Shown here piece by piece: positions 27,533-36,664 of a stretch of DNA of 64,000 nucleotides. A program made the position numbers and the translations under genes. The stretch covers positions 17,002 to 81,001 of the forward strand of contig CAYTMU010000011.1 of NCBI GenBank assembly GCA_964438975.1, written 5' to 3'. Position 1 is the stretch's first letter; the number at the start of each line of letters is the position of its first letter. A model generated the notes under the pieces. It searched no databases and had not been told where the DNA came from. It saw nothing but the letters and a program-made list of their open reading frames with translations. The DNA is from Chryseosolibacter sp964438975. GTDB lineage: Bacteria > Bacteroidota > Bacteroidia > Cytophagales > Cyclobacteriaceae.

Positions 27533-27892
27533 CTTGTTGTTAAATGGTGAACTTAGTTGTCGGCGACAAGGTTGGTTCGTCATCCGAAATATAGTATCGA
27601 CAAGCCGACAATTGCCCATCATGCAACCATCTTTTCTAAAATTTTACTGCAAAAAAATATCAACGGCGAACAGGGTATTTACGACCCTCTTTTGCCTAAG
27701 TGACCGGGGTTTCCTCCGCACCAGCCATTCCCTGAGACCACCAATCGCGTATAGCTGAGTAACATCTGCATTTGAGCGTGTTCTTCAAACCAAACGCGTT
27801 CAGAGCTGAGCCGAACCTGTAGAACGGTCTCTTCGTTAATTTACAGAGCTCCTATTAGGTTAGGAAGATGAGCCACCAAATGTCTATCAGTT
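27533..27892. other. Intergenic region, promoter of carbonic anhydrase
   Basis: 360 bases without a recognisable gene. A 13-base near-palindrome TTGTCG-G-CGACAA lies at 27557-27569, 24 bases upstream of the carbonic anhydrase start, and could be a regulator site. Nothing else stands out. Confidence 0.4.
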
Positions 27893-28156
27893 GTGAACAA
27901 GACGTCTTTCAATGATTTGTCGCTCGAAGTTAAGCACAAGATACTCGGCGAGTTCGCGTCTCACGTGCTTTCCATCGAGCACTACGACTACCGCGTGGAT
28001 CTTTTTGCACTCGACTCGCTACTCATAGAACGCTATCAGAATATCGAGACCGGAGCAGTGGAGGCAATTGCGCTGTGTGGTTATGCAGGACTCGACAAAT
28101 ACCTCAGTCAAATCATGATCGGGCGGTTGAAAAAATCGCTTGAGGAAAGAACGTGA
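27893..28156 (+). CDS. Small acidic helical protein of unknown function
   Basis: 87 residues from GTG at 27893; an in-frame stop shortly upstream leaves this as the best start. The composition looks like a real globular helical protein (LEVKHKILGEFASHVLSIEHYDYRVDLFALDS and AIALCGYAGLDKYLSQI). No family recognised. It is alone between the carbonic anhydrase and a convergent MFS gene. Confidence 0.6.
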   Translation: MNKTSFNDLSLEVKHKILGEFASHVLSIEHYDYRVDLFALDSLLIERYQNIETGAVEAIALCGYAGLDKYLSQIMIGRLKKSLEERT

Positions 28157-28175
28157 ATTGAGTCTGACACTCAGC

Positions 28176-29441
28176 TCAGGTGTTTTCCAGAGCCTGTTCC
28201 CTCATTCGATTCAACTTTAGTCGCTGCCGGCGCAGCAAAATGTCCTTTCTCAAAAAAGGAAAGAACAACAGAACAATCAACAACGTAGCCATTCCCTGCA
28301 GGAGCACTGTTAACGGTGCTCCAATTGTCTGGGCTGCCATTCCAACGATCAGGCCGCCCACAGGCTGCATACCAAAGAAAGCCATTGCATAATAACTGAT
28401 AACCCTGCCCCGCATCGCGGACGCGACCGTGATTTGAATCAGTGTGTTGCTGATTGTGGTTTGCGCCATCATGCCAAAACCCGCAAGTGTCAGGAAAGCA
28501 AGTGCCAGGGGAAATGACGTCATATACGAAAACCCAATGAGGCCCAGGCCAAACAGAACTGTGCATCGAAAGAGCACCTTTTTGAGATTCGTACCGGGTT
28601 TCAGCGCAGCGAGGAACAGAGCCCCGGTAATTGCGCCGAGACCAACACACGTATTGAGGAATCCGAACGTCGACGCATCGCCTTCAAAAATGTCTCCCGC
28701 ATAGAGCGGCAGCAAAGTGACGAAGGGAAGTGAAACAAGGCTGATGATCGACAACAACAGCATGATCTTTCCGATCTCCGGTGTCTTCCTGAGATATCCA
28801 AATCCTTCCCGAAGATCACCCACAACACTGCTCTTTCGCTGCCGCGGCGAGAACGGTGCAATTTTCATCGCCAGGAGCGATACGATCACAGCGATAAAGC
28901 TCAGCGCATTTGAAAGGAAACAGATGTCCGCCCCGAACTTCTCCAGTACAATTCCCGAAAGTGCGGGTCCAATGAGCCGGGCCACATTGATCATGGAAGA
29001 ATTGAGGGCAATAGCATTTGCCAGTTGCTCACGCCGGTCTACCATATCATAGACCAACGCCTGACGAGCGGGTACGTCGAACGCGTTTATGCTTCCGAGA
29101 ATTGCAGTGAGCAAGAGAATATGCCAAAGGCCGTATTCACCATAGAAGACCACGGCGGCGAGGGCAAGCGCTTGAATCAAGGACGCGACTTGCGTGGACA
29201 TCAACACCCGAAACCGGTCGTACCGGTCAGAAATAACACCGCCGATCGTCGATAAAAGAAAAGAAGGGAATTGCGCGCAAAACACCGTCACCCCCAACAG
29301 GAAGGCAGAGTGCGACAAGTCGTAGACCAGCCAGTACACAGCTGTCCGCTGCATCCAGGTTCCGATCAGAGAAAGGGATTGTCCAAAAAAATACAGCCGA
29401 TAGTTCCGGCTCTGAAAGGCCGAAAAAGGTTTCCTCTTCAA
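28176..29441 (-). CDS. MFS exporter, EntS-like (MFS_3)
   Basis: 421 residues with about 12 membrane helices. FSAFQSRNYRLYFFGQSLSLIGTWMQRTAVYWLVYDLSHSA and GGVISDRYDRFRVLM are typical of the enterobactin-exporter/MFS_3 group common in Bacteroidota. Such proteins often export siderophores or drugs, but nothing nearby makes a siderophore. It follows a phosphoesterase gene on the same strand, separated by 67 bases. Confidence 0.85.
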   Translation of the reverse strand: MKRKPFSAFQSRNYRLYFFGQSLSLIGTWMQRTAVYWLVYDLSHSAFLLGVTVFCAQFPSFLLSTIGGVISDRYDRFRVLMSTQVASLIQALALAAVVFYGEYGLWHILLLTAILGSINAFDVPARQALVYDMVDRREQLANAIALNSSMINVARLIGPALSGIVLEKFGADICFLSNALSFIAVIVSLLAMKIAPFSPRQRKSSVVGDLREGFGYLRKTPEIGKIMLLLSIISLVSLPFVTLLPLYAGDIFEGDASTFGFLNTCVGLGAITGALFLAALKPGTNLKKVLFRCTVLFGLGLIGFSYMTSFPLALAFLTLAGFGMMAQTTISNTLIQITVASAMRGRVISYYAMAFFGMQPVGGLIVGMAAQTIGAPLTVLLQGMATLLIVLLFFPFLRKDILLRRQRLKLNRMREQALENT

Positions 29442-29508
29442 TGGTGCGTTTTATAAGACACCGAAAAATACCCTGCCACGGCAGGCAAAACACCCGAGAC
29501 GCCGTCGG

Positions 29509-31107
29509 TCAATGCACGGGATCTTGCACACGCAAGCTTTTCGTCTGCGTAAAGGTTCGACCAAACATGTCAGTGACGCGAACTTCTATGATATGTTCGC
29601 CAACGGCGAGACCAGTCGGAAATGCCGCTCGCCACAAATGCGTGCTATTCGTCGCATTGCTCGGACGGCGGCCCGGGATCAGACTATCCAGCATGTCCCA
29701 TTTAAATAGCAAAGCCGTATAGGACGGGTCCACACCGTCTGTGAACGTCATTCGCTGCCAGTCACTTCCACCTATTCTATACTCTACCAGATCGTTCCGC
29801 GAGCCCATGAAGAAATTCACATAGATCCCTGCAGTCGTCCGTCTACCCGTCGGGATAACTTTCGGGGCATATATTTCCATTCTGTAGTCGCGCGGCTTTC
29901 CTGCAACCTGGTAGTCGATGACATACTCGTTACCCGTAAAATGGATGAAGGCGTAACCCTTTGGCGTCCCATCCCGCATAGTTGAGTATGGCACACCATT
30001 CGCATTCAACTCACCCGAGTACCAATCACCAGATGTCGTTCCAACATTATACTCATGATGCGGTTTCCTGCGGGTCCACCCCTCCTCCTTGCCAAAGAAG
30101 TCGTTGCGCTGGAGGTGCGTGTGAGCAGACAGTGACAGCGTGTTAGGGTAGTCCTTAAGCAGGTCGAACAACCGCTGCCGGTCTTCGACTCGGAAATTAT
30201 TGCTCTCGAATTTCAGCGGAATGTGAAAAGCAAGGACCACAAGCTTGTCCTTGCCAACATGCTTCAGGTTATTCTCGACAAAATCCAGCTGACTTTTCCT
30301 GAAGCCTCCCTGGTAACCGTTGCCGTCTCTCGGATCCGGATAGAGTATATCGTCGAGTACAATGAAATGAACCTGGCCATAGTTAAACGCGTAGTTAGCG
30401 GGTCCGAAGTGAAACTCAAATGTCTCATCAGACAGTGAGTCGACACGTGCTTCATAGTTCATGTCGTGATTACCCATCACATTATACCATGGAATTCCAA
30501 TCTTCCCAACCGCATCCATATAGGGATTGTGCAAGTCCAGATTGTCGCCCACCAGGTCTCCAAGGCTCAGGCCAAACGCTACATTAGAGATACCCGCAAC
30601 CTCATCGACAATGCCCCGTGAGAAATGGTTGACCTCTTCGATAGTATAGGGTTGCGGGTCGCCAAAGATCAACGCCGTGTAGTTAGCAGACTCCTCCCCA
30701 CGCTGGAGCGCAAAGTCCACCGACCTGGGAAGTTTGCCAGTCGGGGGTGTACCTTTGTATCGATATCCTTCCGGATGACCTGCCGGCTTATGCGTGTAGT
30801 AAAACCTTGGCTGAAAGCGATCGTCAACGGGGACCTTATATCCCGATGGTTTGATGACAAAAATGATATTGTCATTCCCGATCGGAAGTTGGTACGCGCC
30901 CTTGCTGTCGGTAATTGTCACGTCTACGCCATTACTGACGGCAACTTCCGGAATACCTTTTTCTTTTCTGTCGCGCTTACTGTTGGAATTGGAATCCTCA
31001 TACACGATGCCCGTTACATACGATTGTGCATAGGCAGAAGACTGAAAAAGCCATACGAGTGCAAATGCAGCAAAAATGGTTGAGCCGATGCGGGGAGTTG
31101 CTTTCAT
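29509..31107 (-). CDS. Secreted calcineurin-like phosphoesterase with N- and C-terminal accessory domains
   Basis: 532 residues. The signal peptide ends at SSAYAQS. Residues about 29-100 form a carboxypeptidase-regulatory/SdrD-B-like beta domain (GIVYEDSNSNSKRDRKEKGI). The metallophosphatase core has FGDPQPY, LGDLVGDNLD, MGNHDMNYE and SLSAHTHLQRND. A C-terminal beta domain (about 400-530) matches the architecture annotated as calcineurin-like phosphoesterase with N- and C-terminal domains. It probably hydrolyses a phosphoester outside the cytoplasm; the substrate is unknown. Convergent/divergent context gives no pathway. Confidence 0.88.
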   Translation of the reverse strand: MKATPRIGSTIFAAFALVWLFQSSAYAQSYVTGIVYEDSNSNSKRDRKEKGIPEVAVSNGVDVTITDSKGAYQLPIGNDNIIFVIKPSGYKVPVDDRFQPRFYYTHKPAGHPEGYRYKGTPPTGKLPRSVDFALQRGEESANYTALIFGDPQPYTIEEVNHFSRGIVDEVAGISNVAFGLSLGDLVGDNLDLHNPYMDAVGKIGIPWYNVMGNHDMNYEARVDSLSDETFEFHFGPANYAFNYGQVHFIVLDDILYPDPRDGNGYQGGFRKSQLDFVENNLKHVGKDKLVVLAFHIPLKFESNNFRVEDRQRLFDLLKDYPNTLSLSAHTHLQRNDFFGKEEGWTRRKPHHEYNVGTTSGDWYSGELNANGVPYSTMRDGTPKGYAFIHFTGNEYVIDYQVAGKPRDYRMEIYAPKVIPTGRRTTAGIYVNFFMGSRNDLVEYRIGGSDWQRMTFTDGVDPSYTALLFKWDMLDSLIPGRRPSNATNSTHLWRAAFPTGLAVGEHIIEVRVTDMFGRTFTQTKSLRVQDPVH

Positions 31108-31185
31108 TTCAATTAGGATTTTTACTACTGAACAAAGTAATGAAAGATCCGGAACTGCGCCAGTTTCGGTGGAAATGGAGCATAA

Positions 31186-31686
31186 CTATTTTGAATCGAG
31201 TTCGCTTAACAGGTTCTCAAGGCTAAGCGGACGGGTGAACATTGTCAGCGATCCATCCGGGTTTTTTGGCCAGAGTTCTTTCGGCCGGTCCCAATAGAGT
31301 TCAACACCATTTCCGTCGGGATCGTTGAGATACAAAGCCTCCGATACACCGTGGTCCGACGCGCCTGTGAGCGGATAATAAGCCCGACGGATATGGTCAT
31401 AAATTTCCGCCAGATCCTTCCGCGTCGGGTAAAGAAAAGCCGTGTGGTACAACCCCACTGCATTTTGCCGAGCGGGCGGTGCGTTTAGGCTATGCCATGT
31501 GTTGAGCCCGACATGGTGGTGATATCCACCTGCTGAAAGAAAAGCAGCCTGATCGCCATACATCATCGTCACATCGAATCCGAGAAGTCCATGATAAAAA
31601 TCGATTGACTTTTGCAGATCCGAGACTTTAAGGTGAACATGACCGATTCGCGCCAGGTCAGGCGCCTTGTAGTTAGTTGATTCCAT
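31186..31686 (-). CDS. VOC-family (glyoxalase/dioxygenase-like) protein
   Basis: 166 residues. It opens with ARIGHVHLKVSDLQKSIDFYHGLLGFDV (metal His) and contains HHHVGLNTWHS and ALYLNDPDGNGVELYWDRP (metal Glu), as in catechol-2,3-dioxygenase-like VOC proteins of about this length. It probably binds a divalent metal. Specific activity cannot be read. It lies upstream of the phosphoesterase gene with 78 bases between. Confidence 0.88.
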   Translation of the reverse strand: MESTNYKAPDLARIGHVHLKVSDLQKSIDFYHGLLGFDVTMMYGDQAAFLSAGGYHHHVGLNTWHSLNAPPARQNAVGLYHTAFLYPTRKDLAEIYDHIRRAYYPLTGASDHGVSEALYLNDPDGNGVELYWDRPKELWPKNPDGSLTMFTRPLSLENLLSELDSK

Positions 31687-31840
31687 AATTGTCGTTTCTC
31701 ACTATAGCTGAAGATCTCTCAGATCCATCCGGTTACCACCCAAACGTCGGCGTTGTACCCGCATGGTCAGCCGCCCCATTCTCATAATAATACATAAAAA
31801 ATTATCAAGAAACCGATTCTAAAATCCTTCAGAGTCACAG

Positions 31841-32017
31841 TTAATGAATGCCATACGTTTCACTCAAAATATGCTGATACATACCACCATCCACCGGAAT
31901 ATTCGCACCCTTTATCCAGGCGGAGTGGTCAGAGGGCAGGAATGCGACTACAGGCGCGATATCCACGGGCCGACCCTGTCGGCCATCTTCCAGACATTGG
32001 CACAAACTTGATTGCTT
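31841..32017 (-). pseudogene. Remnant of an SDR oxidoreductase gene (C-terminal end only)
   Basis: The minus strand encodes GRPVDIAPVVAFLPSDHSAW followed by IKGANIPVDGGMYQHILSE and a stop at 31841. This is the standard C-terminal tail of a classical SDR (FLASD..W.TG..I.VDGG). An in-frame TAG at 32018-32020 lies directly upstream and no cofactor loop or YxxxK is found nearby, so the first 80 percent of the gene is gone. The rest of 31687-32257 shows no gene. Confidence 0.75.
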
Positions 32018-32212
32018 CTACCGCTTCTGAAATACACCTCTCTTATCATTTCCTTCTCGTTCTCAATGAAACAAAGTTACACTACCTGAACCGGCACCGC
32101 ATTGAACTAGAACAAGAAAGCTACTTCGACGTTTGCGGGTCACCCTGAATTCAGGACCAGTTAATCCTTAAGAGAAAATAAGCCATAAAGAGGAAAGGAT
32201 GGATGGCTACGA

Positions 32213-32248
32213 AAGAAAAGAGAGTTACAAACTCAATTGTAACTCTCT
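32213..32248 (-). terminator. Intrinsic terminator of the tRNA-Arg gene
   Basis: A 12-base perfect stem (AGAGAGTTACAA pairing with TTGTAACTCTCT, 32219-32248) with a six-base loop is followed on the minus strand by a TTTTC tract. It begins about 10 bases after the tRNA 3' end. Confidence 0.85.
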
Positions 32249-32257
32249 AATTTTCAG

Positions 32258-32331
32258 TGAGCCTGCAGGGATTCAAACCCCGAGTCTTCTGATCCGTAGT
32301 CAGATGCTTTATTCAGTTAAGCTACAGGCCC
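32258..32331 (-). tRNA. tRNA-Arg(ACG)
   Basis: 74 bases on the minus strand fold as a cloverleaf: acceptor GGGCCTG with CAGGCTC (one G-T pair), anticodon stem TCTGA/TCAGA with loop CTACGGA giving anticodon ACG, and T-stem CGGGG/CCCTG with loop TTTGAAT. The D-stem is GCTT/AAGC. CCA is not encoded. The A34 is expected to be edited to inosine by TadA to read CGU/CGC/CGA. Confidence 0.95.
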
Positions 32332-32470
32332 GCATTAAAATGTTCCTCGTTCTTCCCAGCGAATTTTGGGAGGTGCAAATGTAAAGAATAAATCAACGCG
32401 ACAAAATAACGGTTTGGCCCTGCCGACAAAAAAGCTATTTTTGAGCCTCATTCACCGGAAATTTACCAGC

Positions 32471-33220
32471 ATGAACAAACTCATCGCAACGCTGCTTTTC
32501 GCCGCATTCATTTCACCGGCCCTTGCCCAGGTGTCGGAACCGGGCGCAGAATCAGCTTATACAAACTCGGTACGGGGCGACCGGCCGGATATTCCGGGAA
32601 CATTTGTACTGGAACTCGGTCTGAACAGCGGTCTCGATGCGCCCGAACGTTTCGACCTCGGGCTCTGGGGCTCACGCACGCTCAATGTATATTACACGTA
32701 CGAATTACGCGTTCTGAATTCGAAATTCAGCGTCCTTCCCGGAATCGGACTAAGCCTTGAGCGCTTCAAGTTCCGCAACGGCGCCACATTAGGCTTCGAC
32801 GCAGACTCACTTGAACTCTTCCTGCCTTCGGAAACGCCGAATATCACGGGTGAACGCAAATCCCAGCTCGTTACCAATTACCTGGAAATTCCACTCGAAC
32901 TGCGATTTACATCCCGGCCCAGCGACCCGAACCGGGCGTTGAAAATCGGCGTTGGCGGTCGTATCGGCTACCTGTACGACTCTTTTACCAAAATGAAGTA
33001 CAAATCAGACGGCGAGGTTAAGCAACTGAAGGATAAACAAAGCTTCAATCTCACTCAGTTCCGATACGGCATCTTCGGACGCGTCGGTATCGGCAACTTC
33101 AGCCTCTTTGCATACTATAACCTGACCCCGCTCTTCAAAGAAGGCGACGGCCTCTGGGAAAAACAGAAGCCTGTTGACTTCCACACGATGACGGTTGGGG
33201 TATCGTTAGCAGCGTTTTAA
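32471..33220 (+). CDS. Outer-membrane beta-barrel protein
   Basis: 249 residues from ATG at 32471, where a signal peptide begins (LIATLLFAAFISPALAQV). The mature part alternates amphipathic strands with turns (TLNVYYTYELRVLNSKFSVLPGIGLSLERFKF, LEIPLELRFTSRPSD, FRYGIFGRVGIGNFSLFAYYNLTPLF) and ends in MTVGVSLAAF with a terminal Phe, the classic outer-membrane sorting signal. It resembles the PorT-like/outer-membrane barrel families of Bacteroidota. Role unknown; it stands alone downstream of the tRNA. Confidence 0.8.
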   Translation: MNKLIATLLFAAFISPALAQVSEPGAESAYTNSVRGDRPDIPGTFVLELGLNSGLDAPERFDLGLWGSRTLNVYYTYELRVLNSKFSVLPGIGLSLERFKFRNGATLGFDADSLELFLPSETPNITGERKSQLVTNYLEIPLELRFTSRPSDPNRALKIGVGGRIGYLYDSFTKMKYKSDGEVKQLKDKQSFNLTQFRYGIFGRVGIGNFSLFAYYNLTPLFKEGDGLWEKQKPVDFHTMTVGVSLAAF

Positions 33221-33230
33221 AACCCGCGAT

Positions 33231-33286
33231 CCACAGCCGACTTCAATCGCCCACAACGGTGGACTGTCGGCTGTGGACCGTGGACC
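33231..33286. repeat. Inverted repeat with family B heptamers (GTGGACC)
   Basis: An 11-base perfect stem CCACAGCCGAC / GTCGGCTGTGG (33231-33241 and 33266-33276) overlaps two tandem GTGGACC units (33273-33286), the complement of GTCCACG found elsewhere. It lies between two convergent genes and may also serve as a terminator, though no T-tract follows. Confidence 0.7.
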
Positions 33287-33292
33287 AACTGA

Positions 33293-33862
33293 CTATCCTC
33301 CGCGGAGCTTATCCATCTCTTTCTCGAAGGTTTCCTTGAATTTCTCGTAGTCGTAGTCAATTCTCAACCGCTCATCCTGGGAGATTCGCTCGTTGTACTT
33401 GGCAACCAACTCGTCAGCAGAAAGCTCAATCGCAACATAGGTTTTGTAGGTCCCTTGCTGTGTCTTCATCAGTTTTTCGCAAAGCGTACGGACACCTGAC
33501 AGCGTCTGGTCTACAACTTCGCGATTGAGGCTTTCAAACCGCTCCTCGACTTCCTCACGATTATTCATCTCGCGGGAATTCACGTAGTTGTCGGTAACGG
33601 TCTTGACGGTGGTCTGGATGGACTGCGCCAACTCGTTGCGGGCATTCGTCAGAGCCTTCCGCTTCGACGTCACCTGATCCTGGCTCTCCCCTATACTGTT
33701 CGCGCGGAAGAATTTATTGGTAGTGAAGTAATCATGACCTGAACAAGGTACAACGACTTCCACCTCCCCTTTCGGAGGGGCTTCTTTCTTGCTCTTGCAA
33801 CCAACGATGACCGCGGCCGAAAAGGCAACTAACAGCAATGTAGAAATTCTAAACGTTTTCAT
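33293..33862 (-). CDS. LPP20-like lipoprotein
   Basis: 189 residues with lipobox AVIVGC (Cys22). The body (TSKRKALTNARNELAQSIQTTVKTVTDNY and GTYKTYVAIELSADELVAKYN) matches the LPP20 fold family, which in Bacteroidota often comes in tandem and sits in or near the outer membrane. The neighbouring upstream gene has a related domain. Function unknown; structural or envelope-stress roles are guesses. Confidence 0.75.
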   Translation of the reverse strand: MKTFRISTLLLVAFSAAVIVGCKSKKEAPPKGEVEVVVPCSGHDYFTTNKFFRANSIGESQDQVTSKRKALTNARNELAQSIQTTVKTVTDNYVNSREMNNREEVEERFESLNREVVDQTLSGVRTLCEKLMKTQQGTYKTYVAIELSADELVAKYNERISQDERLRIDYDYEKFKETFEKEMDKLRGG

Positions 33863-33987
33863 GGATTTGGATTTAGTATGATATGCTAGTGTGTAGTATT
33901 TGTTTTCATATGTTCGCGGTCCGGGACCGGGCTTCTTTCAGTCTTCCGTATCACATATCAATTTAGATACCAGAATTTCTGTATCCG

Positions 33988-35349
33988 CTATTGCAGCACG
34001 GTGTCCAATAATTCGCGCAAACGCTCGCGTTCCAGCGCTTCCAATGCCTTATTGTAAGCGTCTACGCTGGATCTGTCGTAGTCTAACCCATATCCTTTGA
34101 CGCGGTCGAGGGTCGTTGCATAAATCTCTTTACCTTCCTTCACCGCAGTTACACGGATCACGCCGGTCAGGTACGTGACATAGATACTACCGGACACTGC
34201 ACCCTTTTCCGAGTCTGCACGGATGTCAAACCAAAGATCAGCTGCACCTTTGTTATTGGTGAATTCAAAACCATTGCTCGCCAGCAGATTCCTCAGCTTG
34301 TTACTGAGTTGTTCGTTCGACCGGCGCGCACCCAGGCTCTTCTCATCCGAAGAAAGAAACACGAGGGGTCTTTGTACTTTCAGGAGTGCCGCCGTCCCTG
34401 GAACGTGCAGTGTCTGCGCGATCAATGAATACACCGGTGAACTACCTGTTCCACTCAATACGTCAATATCGAGTTTCACCCGAACACGCTGCTCCAGTTC
34501 CATCGAGCTGATTCGGGTGATCAATACCCTGGCTTCTCCTCTTTCATTCGTCGTGTACTGCGGGAACACGTCACCGCTCCCCTTCTCGAAGACCGCGGTT
34601 AGTGGGAGGCGATCCGCTGGTGTACCATCGCCGAAAGTTGCACGTGCCGTCACATCCAGCTGCGATTGCGCCACCCGGCGGTTGATTAGTACCTCCGATG
34701 GGATGACCTGAATATTGATCCGTTGAAGTATGCTTTGTATCGACGCGTAGATCTCGTTCACAAGCAGGACTTCCCGATCATCTACGGTGGTGCGAATAGC
34801 ATCACCAAGATATTTCTCAATACTCCGGAATGCCTGAAAGTAAAAGCTAACAGCCTGGAGGCGTTGTCCATCTCGTTCCGCATCGAGTCCTCTTATGTAA
34901 TAGTCGCGGGCGAGGATTACCGCATTGCGTTTCTGCTCTTCTTTTATCTGATGATAGCGGGAGACGGAAAGTTGATAATAGACCCAGTAGTTCGTTGCGT
35001 CGTCCCACGCGTCCACCAATTCAAACTCCTGTATTTCATCCGCTGCGGTAGTCTTGATGATCTGTTCATACTGTTCCCGCATCTTCAGGTTCGTCTCAAA
35101 GACGCTCAGTATCGAAGTGCTTGCCACGGTGACCTTGATCTGTGAAATAAGGTCGTCCAGCGCACTCTTCCTGGCAGCCTGTATATAATTATTAGATCCG
35201 TCTTTGAGACTGTGGCCAATGCCCGTATAGTATCCGTCCCGATAGGGTTGATCCTTGAGCCAGGAGGGCTTTAATGTCCCGGGGTCGGGAGACTGAATCC
35301 TGGCGCTGCAGGCGCACACGAGAAGCAAAAGCGGGATGAATCGCTTCAC
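33988..35349 (-). CDS. Larger LPP20-like lipoprotein
   Basis: 453 residues from GTG at 35349, which places the signal peptide KRFIPLLLLVCAC at the N-terminus; an in-frame GTG at 35379 is an alternative. The first third (YIQAARKSALDDLISQIKVTVASTSILSVFE, DATNYWVYYQLSVSRYHQIKEEQKR) is LPP20-like. The middle (LTAVFEKGSGDVFPQYTTNERGEARV) looks like an immunoglobulin-like beta domain, and the end (ADLWFDIRADSEKGAVSGSIYVTYLTGVIRV) like a lipid-bound assembly domain. It is 125 bases upstream of the smaller LPP20-like gene and probably in the same transcript. Confidence 0.75.
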   Translation of the reverse strand: MKRFIPLLLLVCACSARIQSPDPGTLKPSWLKDQPYRDGYYTGIGHSLKDGSNNYIQAARKSALDDLISQIKVTVASTSILSVFETNLKMREQYEQIIKTTAADEIQEFELVDAWDDATNYWVYYQLSVSRYHQIKEEQKRNAVILARDYYIRGLDAERDGQRLQAVSFYFQAFRSIEKYLGDAIRTTVDDREVLLVNEIYASIQSILQRINIQVIPSEVLINRRVAQSQLDVTARATFGDGTPADRLPLTAVFEKGSGDVFPQYTTNERGEARVLITRISSMELEQRVRVKLDIDVLSGTGSSPVYSLIAQTLHVPGTAALLKVQRPLVFLSSDEKSLGARRSNEQLSNKLRNLLASNGFEFTNNKGAADLWFDIRADSEKGAVSGSIYVTYLTGVIRVTAVKEGKEIYATTLDRVKGYGLDYDRSSVDAYNKALEALERERLRELLDTVLQ

Positions 35350-35468
35350 ACAGTTAGTATTAGGGGTATCCTTTCCCACTATCCAGTTCTATGCCAAATT
35401 ACGAACAAATCGGGAGTCTGGAGGCACACGCCGCCGCTCACGTAGGAAAAGACTGAAAAATCCACAAT

Positions 35469-36638
35469 TCAGCCGTTGGCCCCATCCCCTCGTCCACCCT
35501 TATATAGTTCATACTCCAGCAGCCTACAGTCGAGCTTGGCTGTATAGAACTCTATCCTGCGTGTAGCCCGCAGCCCGATCTTCTTAGCCAGTTCGAGATT
35601 ACCCGTGAAGATGTATCCCGTATAACCTGTACACTTCTTCTTCATAAAATCCCCTATTCGGGCATAGGTCTGTTCAAGTTCCTGCACCTCCCCAAGCCGT
35701 TCGCCATACTCAGGATTAAAAAACACCACCCCAGGTGGCGGAGGAACGATTGTTTCTTCAAAGTCACACACATCGAAGGTGATGAACTGTTCGACGCCGG
35801 CGGCTGCCGCGTTTGCTTTCGATATCATCACCGCGTCATCGCTGATATCCGTTGCAATAATATTCAGTCCCGGAACCTCCTCAACCTGCTCTTCGAGTCG
35901 CCGGTACTCTTCCGCATAGATATCATCGTCATATCCGATCACGTGCATGAACGAGTAATTGGTCCGGTACAAACCCGGCCTTCTGTTCGTAGCCAGAAGA
36001 GCTGCCTCGATTCCCAGTGTTGAAGAGCCACACATCGGATTGACAAACGTCGAACGTCTGTCCCACCGGCTCGCCATAATTGTTGCAGCCGCGAGACTTT
36101 CCAGCATGGGTGCTTTGCCCGGGATCTTCCGATAGCCGTGTTTGGAAAGCGTTTCACCCGATGTGTCGAGGAATATTTCTGCACGGCGTTCGCGCCAGAA
36201 GAGATGAACAACCGCCGCGTCGTGAGCAGACCCGCTGTCGGGACGCCTGCCAGCGCGCTCGCGCATCCGATCCGCAATTGCATCCTTGACTTTGACGTTG
36301 ACAAACATCGAGTTGTTGACCGTTGGATGATCAACCTGATTCGTCACGGTAAAGTATCCGTCGAGCGGAAGGATATCCTCCCAGTTCATTCTCCGTATCT
36401 GGCGGTACACATCGTCAGGGCTATCCGCAGAAAACGTCTTTAGCGAATAGAGTACCTGGCTGGCACAGCGAAGGTGGAGATTCAAACGGATGCAATCCAC
36501 AAGCGTTGCCTCCGTTTCGACTCCGGTCGGAAAGGTGGTTACCACGGGCAGCCCGAGTTCCGCAACCTCGGCTGTGAGGTAGGGAGCCAGGCGCTTGCTG
36601 CAGGTAATGATCGTTCGTGCTTTGCGATTGAAATGCAT
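35469..36638 (-). CDS. THUMP-domain class I RNA methyltransferase (RlmL N-terminal type)
   Basis: 389 residues. The N-terminal THUMP region (residues about 45-160) is followed by a SAM-binding domain with FVNPMCGSSTLGIEAALLATNRRPG and IIATDISDDAVMISKANAAAAG. This matches the stand-alone 23S rRNA m2G2445-type methyltransferases. Catalytic motif IV reads FFNPEYGERLGE, with Glu in place of the second Pro of the usual NPPYGER. The start ATG is preceded by a GTCCACG repeat. It likely modifies 23S rRNA in the cytoplasm. Confidence 0.88.
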   Translation of the reverse strand: MHFNRKARTIITCSKRLAPYLTAEVAELGLPVVTTFPTGVETEATLVDCIRLNLHLRCASQVLYSLKTFSADSPDDVYRQIRRMNWEDILPLDGYFTVTNQVDHPTVNNSMFVNVKVKDAIADRMRERAGRRPDSGSAHDAAVVHLFWRERRAEIFLDTSGETLSKHGYRKIPGKAPMLESLAAATIMASRWDRRSTFVNPMCGSSTLGIEAALLATNRRPGLYRTNYSFMHVIGYDDDIYAEEYRRLEEQVEEVPGLNIIATDISDDAVMISKANAAAAGVEQFITFDVCDFEETIVPPPPGVVFFNPEYGERLGEVQELEQTYARIGDFMKKKCTGYTGYIFTGNLELAKKIGLRATRRIEFYTAKLDCRLLEYELYKGGRGDGANG

Positions 36639-36645
36639 ATGTTTA

Positions 36646-36659
36646 GTCCACGGTCCACG
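36646..36659. repeat. Two tandem family B heptamers (GTCCACG)
   Basis: Two perfect GTCCACG units lie between the start of the RNA methyltransferase gene and the end of birA. Confidence 0.8.
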
Positions 36660-36664
36660 GCAAG

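Noticed and set aside
31942..32148. Plus-strand small open frame over the SDR remnant
   Set aside because: The minus strand of the same bases encodes an unmistakable SDR tail, so this frame is its shadow.
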